Source of the DNA: Adenophora triphylla var. japonica
Lineage: Eukaryota; Streptophyta; Magnoliopsida; Asterales; Campanulaceae
Reading direction: 5' to 3'
NCBI GenBank assembly: GCA_022495995.1
Contig: JAFEMH010002081.1
Coordinates: 1 to 64,000 of the forward strand
DNA length: 64,000 bases
Positions 35,880-47,579 of this stretch are shown one piece after another (the stretch's first letter is position 1; every line of letters begins with the position of its first letter). Made by a program: the position numbers and the translations under genes. The notes under the pieces were generated by a model. The model was not told where the DNA came from. It did not search any database and saw only the letters and a list, made by a program, of their open reading frames with translations.

Positions 35880-36908
35880 TAGGGATGGCAACGGGGCGGG
35901 TTTGGGGCGGGTTCTTCATTTCCCAAACCCGCCCCTATAGTCATCTACCCTGTCCCGAACCCGGCCCGCCCCGCCCCGATAATTAACCAAAATGCAAGTT
36001 TGAACAACCCAAAAATTTAACAAAGCAGGAAAACAACCAAAATGAAAGTTCCATCAAGATTTCATCTAAATCATATTTCAAAAAACAACCAAAATGCAAA
36101 TTAAAATGACAACATATTACAGGAAACAATTCCAGTTCCATCAGCATTTTGGTTACAACCAAAATGCAAGTTTGAACAGACCAGAAACATAACAGAAACA
36201 AAGAAAATGAAAAAAATCACATTAGCAGAAAACAGAACAGAACAGAACATTGTTTTCAGATTTGATAATTACTCATGAAATCAACATGATTAAATAGCTT
36301 ACAAACAAGAACCTTAGTTGGAAATAAAATGAATCTTAGAAATATCAAGATTTCATCTAAATCATATTTCAAAAAACAAAAAAAAGATTTGCAGAAAAAG
36401 GAACACAGAAAAATTAACAATTTCAAATAGCTGTTGTTGGACAGAAGAGTCATCTTGATTTGGGCAGTGGAAGATAGAAAAGTATAAATCAGTTGAAGTA
36501 CCTGCTATGGCGATAGAGAGGCGATGGCGAAGGACGACGCGGGGGAAGGACGACGCCGCGGTGGTGGTGCGGCGCAAACTGGGAAGTGGGAGGGATTGAC
36601 GCCTTGCGGACACTGCGGTGGGGTGCGGCGCTGTGGGAACTGGGAGTGGGAGAGAGAAGAGGAAAAGAATTGGGAGAGAAATGAAGGAACGGGGAGGGAA
36701 CAGGGAACCCTAACCCTATATATGCGTCTTTAATCAGGTAAGGGCATTTTTGTAATTTCTTAACTAATCGGGGAGGGTTCAGGGCGGGGCGGGTTAAACC
36801 CGAACCCCATAAAAACCCGCCGGGTTTTCAATTTCGAATCTCAAACCCGACCTATTAGAGTCTAATCTTTTCGGGTTCGGGTCGGGTTTCGGGTTTTTGT
36901 CATTCCTA
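35880..36908. mobile_element. Non-autonomous hAT element, about 1.03 kb
   Basis: The left end TAGGGATGGCAACGGGGCGGG and the right end read inward, TAGGAATGACAAAAACCCGA, are hAT-like. Subterminal GGGCGGG / CCCGAACCC repeats accompany them. The flanks GAGATACC and TAGATACC are an 8-bp target duplication with one mismatch. The interior has repeats of AACAACCAAAATGCAAGTT and a GC-rich stretch (36510-36680) with a short open frame. No transposase motif is present. Confidence 0.82.
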
Positions 36909-38233
36909 TAGATACCAATAAATCAATACTAACAAAGACGAGGAGGTGGTCAGGTTCATGTGTTTTATAATGAAATGGTGCTTCAGTTTTCTTGAAATGA
37001 CATAATATGTGAATACTGATCAAGATCTGACATATTTGTGTCCCATCAAAAAAGCATTTCCAATTTTCTTACTCTTTCAGCTAAATCAAATTTTATCTTA
37101 ATTAGTACTCCCTCAGGTTTACTGCCTCTGTCTCCCTCAGAAAAAGAGTCCTACTTTTCTTTTGACACATCTCATAATAAGAGTTTCATTTCAAAAATGG
37201 CAAAAATGAATAGCATTTTGAACAACTTTATTCTCACAATGCTTCTATAATTACAAATATATCAATACTTAACAAACCTGATTTATACCCACTTGTATTA
37301 TAAATAGTGAGTTGGACAATTATGTCCTAACCCTCTTGAAATGTTTATCCATTTCTTATTATTTCCTCAAATGTGCAAAACTAACGTATAACTCTCACTC
37401 TAAAACAAAAGAGGTAATATTTTACAAAAGTCTTGTCGAATTAATCAAATTATTAAATACCAATACCAATACCTCTCAACCCATAAAAAATGTATCCCCT
37501 CCCCTCCCATTCTTTCAATCTCTCTCTAATTTTCTTTCTCCCCTTTCTATATAGTGTGCCCCTACTTCATTGTGAGAATGTGAGAAAAAAATCATTTTTC
37601 AATTCAAGTTTATCATTTAATTCTCTTTTTAATTTTGAGAGTCGTTGCCGTGTTATTTCAATAAACATAGAACAAATTTAGATTTAATGGGTTTAGGGGT
37701 TTAAGTTATAGGATTAGAAGGTCGTGGAGCACTAATCCTATCCAAACTTATGGTTGGTATTGCTTCTAGATATTTATCGAATTGTTCAAAGAATCAATTT
37801 AAGCAAATAAACATGTAGAACAAATAAAAACGGATTAGTTTTATCAGGTTACTGTGCTTTGAGATCATCTCCATGAATTAAAAAGGCTCTAGGCTAACCT
37901 TTTTTATGGGATTACACTACTCTAAAAGTCAATAGAGAGGTTGAGAAGAAGAACAGTGTAGGGAGTTTACCATGTAAATTAGAGCAATTCAAATGGATAG
38001 CCTTGACAAAGGCTTGAGATTTTCGCAGGAGGGATGTTGAAAACAAAGTTTAGAGGAGTATTTGGAGAGTTTTGTGATTTCTTTATATAAGAGAATCCAA
38101 TAAAATGTGTGTTAGGAGAGGGGCCCAAAACAAAGAGGAGGAACCTTGTATTTATATGTGTGAATTACAACTTCCTTTCTAATTTAATTACAAAATTTGT
38201 GCATCTAAGACATCCTAGGCTAGGTTTTCGGAC
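36909..38233. other. Intergenic between hAT element and SAUR pseudogene
   Basis: No protein gene recognised. A TACTCCCTCAGG motif near 37106 may be a decayed Stowaway end. On the minus strand, a TTATATAAAG TATA-like box near 38085 is followed by a CA/CT-rich leader-like stretch with no recognisable coding region after it. Confidence 0.4.
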
Positions 38234-39789
38234 TCATAATCTGATCAAGCAAGTTGTGACATCAATGAATAGATCCTCCCTGCATGGAATTGTCAAACCA
38301 CCCATTGGGTGATCAAATCCAAATTCTTCCTCTGCTTGGCTTAGCAATTCCTGAAATAAAGGTTGACTCAAGAACAGTGGCGAATCTAGGTTTCATGGTG
38401 AGGGGGGTTAACTTCCAAGGATTTTTTCTCGATATAAAAGTTACAAATGAAAAGCTAAAGGCACCCAAATGAAGATAAGCTAAACTTAAAATTGTACAAG
38501 GAAAAAAATCCACAGAATAAACTTAAAATTGCAGACACTTCTTAAAAAAATCCACAGAAGAAACTTAAAATTGCACACTTCAGTGCAGGCGATGCAGCAG
38601 CTCATTTGTTAGTAAATGATCAAACAAAATAGGTGGTGGGTGTATGTGGTTGGATCAATAATAAACTTAAAATTGTACAAGGAAAAAATCCACAGAAGAA
38701 ACTCACTGTAACATTGACCAAACTCTTGCTGCACTTCCCCAACAAATTTACCCTCCACTCCCTCAGTGTCAAATTCCAATGCAGGCGGTGCAGCAGCTCT
38801 CTTTATTCATGTCAAGCAAATCATCAATCAACAATTTAATCAATGGAACCAAAAAATAATTCCAAGATAGTTAATAGAAGTAAATAAGATAACTTTGTAA
38901 ATTGCAGACACTTCATAAATAAAACATTACTCCCTCAGTCCCAAATTGAATGTAAAAAAAAAAAAAATCAAATTTAGGGATTTCAATATAGAACTAATTT
39001 CAAAAAATCAATTGAAAAACATCTGTAGTTCACAAATAGATAACCTAAAAATTAAAATCAACTACTTTTATAAGGGATTTATCAATTTAGGGATTTCAAT
39101 ATAGAACCAATTTCAAAAATCTATTGATAACCTAGAACCGAGACTCCAGAATTTGCAGGTAGGCTAGCCGATTACATATATTGTGTACCAAAATTCTGAG
39201 AACTAGGGCACAGAATCACAATGGACAAAGTATTCAGCAAGACAAAGTCAGATTTTGTAGTCAAAGTGTAAAGCTTCTAAGTTACCTTTCTTGTCCGACG
39301 AAGTCACGAAGGTGAGCGACAGTCGGCCGGTGGCGACGTTGGCTGCAGTTGACGCAATTGCGTCTTCTTTCTCTTTGCGGCGTCGATGTCTTCTTTCTCT
39401 TTGCGGCGTCGATTTGGGTTTTGGTGAAGCAGGCGTTGTTTTTTTTCTTCCTTGAATTGAAATTTTCTTTATATACTACCAGGTTTCAGGGGTGTCAATT
39501 GAAAATTTTCAGAGGGGTTAAATCAAAAAATCAAAAAAAATTCAAGGGTAAAATTGAAAAAAAAACGCAAAATTCAGGGGGGTCAATTAAACCCCCCTCC
39601 CTGACATGGATACGCCCCTGCTCAAGAATGATACTGGAATCACAAATCGTTTCTTTTCCACCTCCCCACATATACTGCAAAATAGCCTTTTGGCACATCA
39701 GTAGATGTGGGCGTTGTGTGGTTTGCGTGAAATGACGGCCTTCTAAGAATCTTCTTAGCAGGAAGAATCCGAGGCATGCGAATAGCCAT
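38234..39789 (-). pseudogene. SAUR-family auxin-responsive gene, split by a hAT insertion
   Basis: SAUR proteins are small, single-exon plant proteins that promote cell expansion by restraining PP2C.D phosphatases. The N-terminal part (39621-39789) begins MAIRMPRILPAKKILRR and contains STDVPKGYFAVYVG. The C-terminal part (38234-38374) gives [30 protein letters not shown] and a TGA. Together they would make about 100 residues, the family norm. They are separated by a 1246-bp hAT element with its 8-bp duplication. Independently, one base is missing in the G-run after YVG, shifting the frame to an early TGA before the insertion. The Tat retrotransposon sits 117 bp upstream of the ATG. No intact product is expected. 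Confidence 0.9.
38375..39620. mobile_element. Non-autonomous hAT element inside the SAUR reading frame
   Basis: A perfect 8-bp target duplication, CTCAAGAA, lies at 38367-38374 and 39621-39628. The inverted ends read CAGTGGCGAATCTAGG and, from the right, CAGGGGCGTATCCATG. Poly-G/C blocks (AGGGGGGTTAAC, GGGGGGTCAATTAAACCCCCC) follow the ends. The interior holds repeated CCACAGAAGAAACTTAAAATTG units and a duplicated TCTTCTTTCTCTTTGCGGCGTCGAT. No transposase. Confidence 0.93.
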
Positions 39790-39906
39790 TATTTTGTAAG
39801 GATATAATGTAGGGAATCAAGAATGAAAAAGATGATGCTAAAGAACTTTGAGTGAGAACTGTTCTTTAGAGTTTATGAGGATTTATTTTGTTAATGAAAT
39901 AAGTTT

Positions 39907-40745
39907 TGATGACGCCAAGCTTTTCAGGGTCAGTAGCGGTTCAAGGATATCTGGCTAGGATATTTAGTGGATGGATGGTACCTAGATCACAACACAAACA
40001 AGCACCGTTAAAGTCAAAGTTGGATGTTACTCCAACTCAGGCCCTCGGGTGTGAGAGTAAGAATACTGAGATAATAAGGCTTGGAATACCTTGGAGTGTG
40101 TGTGTGTTTAGGGTTTAGAGTAATATGGCTTACTCAATTGTATTTTGAACTTACCTTGCCCAAGGGGGTAAAGGTCTTCTATTTATAGGCAATGCAATGG
40201 TGCTTGTTGAGATAAGCAATGAGATCAGCCCTTGGGGGCACTTTGGTATTTGACCAGCTACACGTGTCCGCATCTAATTGGTCCTGTCAGGGAGGGAACA
40301 TTGACTGTCCAGGGGACATGGCTGAAAGGGACATGAGCCGTGTAGCCGGCTTGGAGCATTAAATGGAATAGTAGGCGCCTGACTGAGCCGCATTAAATGC
40401 GTGATAGGGAAGCCGGAAAGTGGCCTGTCAGAGCCAGTAAGCTAACTTGCTCAGTAAGGCTTGACATTAACCGGGAAGCAGACATGTGCCCGCGGTCAAC
40501 ATTGTGGCCGCAGTCAAAGGTATATGACGCGAGCACGGTTGACGCGGTCATGACTCCTGCGGGCACCAATCCAGCGGGCAGGATCCCTGCGGTCCTCGAT
40601 AGGGATAATGCGGAGAGGGACGCGGTCTTGACCTCAAGGGCCTATTTGTCCGCGGTCTTCCCCTCAGTGGTCCAGGAACTGCCACGTCACTGGTTCCTTG
40701 ATCCAGACCGAGCGCGAGCCCGGTCTAGTAGATCCGGGCTCATCA
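39907..40745 (-). repeat. 3' LTR of the Tat element
   Basis: Starts TGATGACGCC and ends GGGCTCATCA in plus-strand reading. Equal in length to the copy at 51887-52725. In the element's orientation this is the downstream LTR. Its right border is next to the purine-rich minus-strand tract GGAGCTAGGGGCCAT (40746-40760), a candidate polypurine tract. Confidence 0.93.
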
Positions 40746-41141
40746 ATGGCCCCTAGCTCCAAGTGTGATTATTTATGGTCTGAGTGAGGAGCTACTAGAA
40801 GCTCGGTTTGTCCAGATTGCTCCTCGAGCGAGCACCAGTGTTGGCGTTTTTGTTGGTTGTTGCTTGGCCTTATGGGCATATGGGCTCGTTCGGGAGGCAC
40901 CAGTGAGTGACACGTGGCCCCTTGCATGCTGTGCCTCCCGGTTAACAGGTGGGCCCCTTGGCAGATGAAAAGACGGGTTAGTGGTACGTACAGGGGTACG
41001 TGTCGATCATCTAAGAGGGGCAATAAATGCAAAATGTCTTTAATTTTCGAATTTTCAAACGTTGGAGACGGTTCAGGGTCCGAGGTTGGATTTGTGGGCT
41101 AATTAATACGGGTTAACGGGTTAACCCGTATAGGTAGGCCT

Positions 41142-41149
41142 TATAAATA
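41142..41149 (+). promoter_or_regulatory. TATA box of the antisense gene
   Basis: TATAAATA lies about 190 bp before the ATG at 41340, followed by a CT-rich leader with GAGAGAGAGA. Just upstream is the inverted repeat ACGGGTTAACGGGTTAACCCGT. This suggests the antisense gene has its own promoter inside the element rather than using an LTR. Confidence 0.6.
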
Positions 41150-41339
41150 CCAAACCCTTAAACCTCAAACCCTTTTTACCGTTTCCAAACCATCAAAGAG
41201 CTTTAGAGAGAGAGAAATTTCTTGCTGCGAACTCCGTGCTACCGTTTTCCGACTCCCACTCTCAAGCTTTCCTTCGTAAGTAATTTTAGGGTGTTTCTTC
41301 TTCATCCCTTTCTGTTTTTCTTTTTCTGGGTTTTGAAAG

Positions 41340-44300
41340 ATGACCACCCGTGAATTTGGACCCCGCCGTCCCATAGAATTAGGAGATGGAGCCACCCCTG
41401 ATATCTTTGTCGTTTGTAAACGGACTGGAGGGATTTTTAGGAAGGTAGGTTTGGGGTGGCTAAGGTTGTCCCTTCATTGTTTTTTGTATTTTTGTGAGAA
41501 GTCTGATTGGGGGTCGTTCGTCCCACCCCGGTTGTGGGAGGCCAAGAAGAAGTATATATTTAACCGTGACGTATTGGTGTTGGGGGATACCCGTAGGCTA
41601 AGAAATTTTGTCATGGGGGTTTTGTGCAGGTTTCCCCGTGAGAGAGATCAGGCTTTGAACGCCGTTGAACTAGTGAGGAGAGCGATTCGTGTCCCCGAAC
41701 AAATAACTGACTGGGAGAAGTGTGAACTAATGGATCCCGATCAAACCAATGCTTCGCGGGCACCGGGCATGGACCTGAATGACCCTTTGGATGTTCTGCC
41801 CCTGAGGACAGTATTCCCTAATGTGCTCGCGGCCCCTAATAACCCAATTGACCTGAGTAGCAGCGAGGAGCTGGAGCCTCTGAACTTTGAGACTACTGGA
41901 GGCGGGGAGAATGAGGATGAAGTAACTTCTGCCCGCGGTGATGCCACCGGTCTCTTTGGCTCGTCGAGCTCGGAGACCGAGGAGGATGACCGCGAGGTTG
42001 AGGATAGGAGGGCCGCGGGGACCTCCAAGAGGGCTAATAAGACGACGAACATAGTCGATGCCTTTTCTGACCCTGACTCCGAGGTGGAGATAGTGGTGGC
42101 CCCTGCTCGGAATAAAGGCAAGAGGCCAGCAGCTGAGGTGAACCCTGGTCCTGGCCGTGGCCGCGGTAATAAGAAAGCCAAGGAGGTGGCTACTTTTGAC
42201 TGGGAGGAGGAGATTTATGAGGTATACAATGTTAACCGTAAGGCCTTCCGTGTCTGCACCCTTGGGCACGTTTATTTGAAGGACAAGGACAAGCTGCGGC
42301 CAGAAACAGTAGCAGATGTCCGCGAGGACAATAGGGCCTGCGTTTTTTATGATGCCCAATTTGAGAATGGCCTGAGATTTCCCCTGGACCCCTTCTTCTA
42401 CTTTTTCTTGGAGTTCAACGCCGCTCCCCTACGCACTCCGACTCCCAATGCCATTAGGGCTATAGTTTCCTTCATCACGGTTTGCAGATTCCATGGTTAT
42501 GAACCTACTCTGGCCGGGCTTTATGCTTATTATCGTAACCGAATCGGCCGTAGTATTCTCGAGTTTGAAGGCTAGGAATTACTCTACCGGACCTTCTCTC
42601 CCCATCAAACAAATTTGACCAATGGAACCAAAAGGATATCTTGGTCATCGAGTCTAGGTTTGGTTGGCCCTTCTCCAAACCCTCAAGTCCAGTCCCGATG
42701 AAGGTGGCCGCTAGTAGCTATCCGCACCCTCTTCGCCGATGTCATGCGCTATGCCATAGAGAAATATCTGGCCAACTATTTGGACAGCGGGGAGGAGCCT
42801 GTATATGATGTAGGCTCCATAGTTGAAGATGAGCCACTATTGATCTACGCGGGGGTGGCTCCTCGCAGGGAGGGCGCCCCACATGCCCCCAGAGTAGAAA
42901 TAGAGCCCTTGCCCCGTGACCCTGATTGGAGGGTGCACGAGCACTACCAATTCGAGGCTGATTGTCAAACCTGTATGCTGGGCGCTGAATGCGATCCTCC
43001 AGAACTCATCGGTCTCTAATTTTTCCATAGAACTGTTGCCAATTTATTTAGTCTTGTATTTTTTCCAACTGCATTCTAACCATTTTTCTTTCCCTCCAGA
43101 ATAGATCCAGAAGAATACAATTTCTGATGGCCCCTCTAAATGCCGCTCAGTTGAAGACCAAAAATATGAAGGCCAATAGGGATGCTGCTGCGAAGAGGCA
43201 GACTGAGATGGGGGGAGCCCCAACTAAGGATAAAACTATTCCTGTAGTTAGCAGGAAAACAGGGGAGCCTCTGACCAGCTCCAAAACTATCCCTACTACA
43301 GGGAATCTGCCTCCACCCCCCAGGGGTCCTCCTCCGGCCAATGCTCTCCGAGCTACCTCTCCAGGCCGCACCATTCCTTCCGGCCACCAAGTGGATTCTC
43401 GGAAGAGGAATGAAAGAGATGGAGATTCGGGGCAAGGACACAGGAAGCTCCAGAAAATCGGGGACGCTCCTCCCCGGACCATGACTGCTCCCCGCTGTGG
43501 TCTCATCCTCTTCCCCCATTGGGGGGTCAATCTGCTCAGTGGCTTATCCGGTGGCCCCTCTGACCACCCGCGAGGAGACGCTGGCCGTCAGAAAGAAGCT
43601 ATCTGATGTGCCCGCTGTAACTGGGGTGGACATTTATGCCCGGAGCTCAGCCAACGCCTCAGTGGGGATCGGGCTGGTGAACCGTCTATACTCCCCAGAC
43701 TTCTATAAGAATATAGTTGTCGAGGAGAATGCCTCTGCCATGGTTGGGGATATAGGCCTCGCCCTGATCGAGGTAGATAATCGCCTGTCCTCTTTGGCTT
43801 CGCACTTTCACCCTTCCAATATGTCTAACTCTTGCTCTCTTTCCTCGTAGGTGAGCAATAAAGTTCTGCGGCTGCGGGAAAGCTGCGATACCCTGACCGC
43901 CGAAGTGGAGAACAAGACTTCCATTTTGGCGGCCAAACTCCGTGAGCTGGAGGAGGCTCAAGCGAAGATTGGGACCTTGAACTCCCTCATGGATGACAAG
44001 GATAAGGCTCTGGCTCAAAAGGAGTCTGATCTGAAGGACTTCTCCGACCGACTGGCCGTGGTGGAGAAGGACCTTGAAAGGGTGAGGGGGCAGAGGGATG
44101 AGCACCGCGGGCACAAGGCTGAGTGGGAGCCTAGGAATAAAGAGCTCGCGGCCAAGCTGGAGGCTACCAAGGTTGATCTGGAGGCCTTGGAGAAAAAGGT
44201 GGATGAGCTGTCCGAGCAGCTGCTCCCCTACAAAAGGTTGGAGCGGAGGGGAAGTCCGCTCTGGATGATGTCCGCAAAGAGGCGGTGGAGGAGTATAAGA

Positions 44301-44855
44301 ACTCTCAAGAGTTCAAGGACTGGCTCTTCGCTGAGAATCTGGCTCAGTATGAGGCTGGGGTCCGGACACAGATTCGGAACTTCGCGGTCACGGGCAAGTT
44401 TTCCATGCAGGAGTTGGCCGTGATCGGCTGTGGGTTGCCACTCTTGACACGGCCCAGAATGCGTGCCGGGCGTGCGTTGTTCCACTTGTCAGAGATAGTC
44501 AAGAGGCTTGGAGTTGTCATCGCCGCGGCCTGCCTCCCTGTGGCGAAGTAAGCGAATCGGCTGATCGCCCAGCGAAATTTCCGGATGAGTGCGGTTTGGG
44601 GAGAACCCGATATCACTTGGGGATGCCCTTGCTCGCGTTCTTCCAGATGGGCCTGCCATAGGAGATCTCTTTCCTCAACGTGCAACTCCTGCCCCGGTCT
44701 CTGCTGAGCCCTCCTCTGACCCTATAACAGAGATTCTGATGACCCGTCTTCCTTCTCCCACTCCGCCGTACAAACGCGGTGCGGCCACGAGAGAATGCGG
44801 ATGCGGCGAGATGCGAGATCGACTCAATAGTATAGGTTTTTGTTTCTTTTTGTAA
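41340..44855 (+). CDS. Antisense accessory gene of the Tat element (aORF, gypsy-type transposon protein domain), partly broken
   Basis: The longest piece (41340-42575, 411 aa) starts MTTREFGPRRPIELGDGAT. It has an acidic/basic middle (SSSSETEEDDRE, KGKRPAAEVNPGPGRGRG) and ends with RFPLDPFFYFFLEF and CRFHGYEPTLAGLYAYY. This pattern fits the putative gypsy-type transposon domain (Transposase_28-like). Later segments continue in other frames: 42744-43019, 43127-43606 (proline-rich and basic), and 43851-44423 (heptad-rich coiled coil, AEVENKTSILAAKLRELEEA). The last, 44285-44551, reads SQEFKDWLFAENLAQYEAGV. Intron-like borders are seen at about 43010/43096 and before 43851. Antisense ORFs between integrase and 3' LTR are known in Tat elements. 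Their function is not established. Confidence 0.75.
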
Positions 44856-45883
44856 TAGATTAGGACTTTGTAAGTATTTTTCAGTATTAATAGAAGAATT
44901 TTTTCGTAACTATTCTCTTAATTACTAGTCTCGTAGGCTATTATGAGTGTTCGCAATTTTTGAGTACCTTGATACTTGCATTCTTGCTCTTTCTCTAGCT
45001 TTTTTGACTTGCAATTAAACTTTATACTCTCCTTCTGCGGTCAAAAGCTTAGTAGGCCCTTTGCCCGCATTTTTTGAGTTTTCCTAACTCTTTATTCAAA
45101 ATCACTTGGATTTTTCGTGAGAGTCAGCCTTATTCGTCTGTGATCGCGTTTGTTTGGCCTTGTGGCAAACTTTGGGGCCTTAACCCCCTTTGTCTGTTTG
45201 GCTTTGTAAAACTCTTTTGATCACTGTCATCCATTTACACTTATTCCCAGCCTTGCGAGCCGTGGTGTAAGTCAAAAGCAGCCAAGGCAAGCTACCTTCA
45301 TAGGGCATGCAGAGTGTGGCCGTGAAGCTATAGTCCGCGCAACAGTAGGTAGGAGCATATTTAGCATAGCGGCCCTTTAACCTACTGGCATCTGTATCCA
45401 CTTATGGTGGTTCACGCTTTTTTGACCCTTTATTCAAAATCACTTGGATTTTTGTGTGAGGGTCTTGTGGCGATACCGTAACGGGCTTATATGTAGGCCT
45501 TTGTCAAATACAGGCAAACGAGTAACGGCCCTAACGAGGACCTTCGCGCACTGAGCGGGGACAAGGGCCTTGGCCTTTGTCCTCGCTGGCATCTATATCC
45601 ACTTATTCTTGGTGGTGTCACGCGGGCAGGACAGGGTATCCTCCCCGCGATCGAGTACGGATCGTAATGGATCTTTGTACTCATATAGGCTTGCGGATCG
45701 CGAGAGATCGTTGCGCATCAGTAGGTAGGAGCTCATATGTTTGCTCTTTAACCTGCGGCATCCGGCGGGCATCCACTTTAGCTTTTGAGGCTGGTGGGAA
45801 TAGGTTTTTGCATCAAAATATGATGATAACTTCTTCATTATATATACATATAGTCTATACTCCTTCCAAAAATTACAAAGATT
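44856..45883. other. Non-coding spacer between antisense gene and integrase
   Basis: No open frame of note. It contains long diverged repeats: TTATTCAAAATCACTTGGATTTTT occurs near 45092 and 45430. The GCGGCATC / CATCTATATCCACTTA-type blocks recur near 45380, 45590 and 45760. Convergent transcripts of the antisense gene and gag-pol would end here. Confidence 0.5.
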
Positions 45884-47257
45884 TCAGAAGAAGTATCTTT
45901 TAAGGTGATCGCTATTCCAAGCGTGCTTAAGCTCTTCTCCCTCTTTTGGTTGCAATATGTAGGTGCCCTCCTTGACTATTTTGGTGACCTCATATGGACC
46001 TTCCCATTTCGGGGACAGTTTGTTGAAACCGGGTTGGGTCCCTTGGACCTCTACGCTTCTGAGTACCCAATCTCCAACTGAAAAACTCCTCCTATTTACT
46101 CTCTTGTCGTGGTGCTTCTTCGCTTTCTGCTTGTAGTTCACCATTTTTTCATTTGCCCGTATTCTCTTTTCTTCGAGATCGTCCAGGTCACACCTTCTGT
46201 TTGTCTCATTTTGAGACTCATCGAAGTAAGTGACTCTGTACGAGGGTAGGGCTACCTCCACTGGAGCCATTGCCTCTGACCCATACGTGAGCGAGAAGGG
46301 AGTTTCTCCTGTAGAATTTCTTATCGTGATGCGGACAACCCATAATGCGATCTGGAGCTCGTCCAACTATCGTCCTCCTCGCCCTTCCAAATTTTTCTTT
46401 AGGGCGGTCAGGACTAGCTTGTTTGCGGCCTCAGCTTGGCCGTTACCCTGAGGATAGGCAACTGCGGACTTACGGTGTTGCACCTTCATTCTCACACATT
46501 CAGCAGTGAATTTCGCAGAGAATTGGGTGCCATTGTTTGCTCGGGGAACCCCAAATCGACAATAGATGTGATCGTGGACAAAATTGATTGTATTCTCCTC
46601 GGAGATAGTGGCTAAGCCCTTGGCTTCTGTCCACTTGGTAAAGTAATCCACGGCCACCACAACATACTTAATGTTTCCTCTAGCAGTTGGGAATGGTCCA
46701 ATGAGATCAATCCCCCATGTATCAAACGGCCACGATGGTACGACCAAAGTTTGCTCTGTTGATGGTAGTCTGGGGATGTCTGCAAATCTCTGGCACTTAT
46801 CACACTTTCTCACATACTCCTGTGCATCCCTTCTCATTGTGGGCCAAAAGAATCCTTGGAATTTGATCTTGTTTGAGAGGGTGCGAGCACCTGGATGTCC
46901 GCCACAAACTCCTTCATGGACCTCATAGAGTAAGTTGGTGACCATGTGAGTTTTGACACATCTCAGCAAAGGCTTGGTGAATGATCGTCGAAAAAGTACC
47001 CCATCGAGGACGAGGTATTTCGCGGACACCGTTCTGATTGCTCTAGCCTTTACTGGATCCTCGGGAAGGATCTGCTTCTCGACGTAATCCTTCATCTCAT
47101 CTACCCAGTCCCTTACTTGATCCTCAATATTGTTTATCTGAATCCGATCTATAGCAGGTCTCTCTGTGAATTCAATCTGGCAATCTGCTTCCAACTCATC
47201 AATTTCTTGATCTGTTATTCTGGAGAGGAGGTCAGCTTCCACATTATCCTCTCTCAT
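45884..47257 (-). pseudogene. Tat element integrase, two frames, catalytic site damaged
   Basis: The first piece (46367-47257) has the HHCC zinc finger (HEGVCGGHPGARTL then KCDKCQRF) and the first catalytic Asp in WGIDLIGPFP. The second-Asp block reads FGVPRANNGTQF, and the usual I-V-S-D is missing. The Glu block AYPQGNGQAEAANK is present. A frame change at 46366/46367 separates the C-terminal part (45884-46366), which has GETPFSLTYGSEAM and a chromatin- or DNA-binding tail (KLSPKWEGPYEV). Strand transfer is not expected. Confidence 0.88.
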
Positions 47258-47321
47258 GACTTGGTTCAGCTCATAGTAGGTGAAATTTTTTATGAGGGTT
47301 TTGCGAGGCCGCGATCTTGAG

Positions 47322-47579
47322 TTAGTACTGGGTTGATAGTATCATACTCCCCCTGATTTGATTAACTATGAGCTGAGAATCATTGTTGATCTCTATATTC
47401 TGAACTCCCAAGTCTCTTGCCAATTCCATGCCTGCTATAATCGCTTCATACTCAGCCTGATTGTTAGATGCCTCGAATTTGAACCTCAAGGCTCTCTTAA
47501 ATTTCTCCCGCAGGTGCGATCGAAGTATGCCCGCTCCACTAATTAACTTGCTCGTGAGCCGTCCACGTATAGAATCCAT
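47322..47579 (-). pseudogene. Tat element RNase H domain, partial
   Basis: The 85-residue open piece contains ASNNQAEYEAIIAGMELA and INNDSQLIVNQI, the conserved Glu and Asp segments of the RNase H fold that degrades the RNA template. The first catalytic strand lies in another frame upstream. Tat elements carry an additional RNase H copy, and this could be either one. Confidence 0.75.

Noticed and set aside
41727..42359. 210-codon minus-strand ORF opposite the antisense gene
   Set aside because: No domain seen. It lies fully opposite the 411-codon plus-strand ORF, which has recognisable domains, so it is a shadow frame.
45577..45903. 108-codon plus-strand ORF in the Tat spacer
   Set aside because: It is in repetitive spacer sequence with no domain and opposite the end of integrase.
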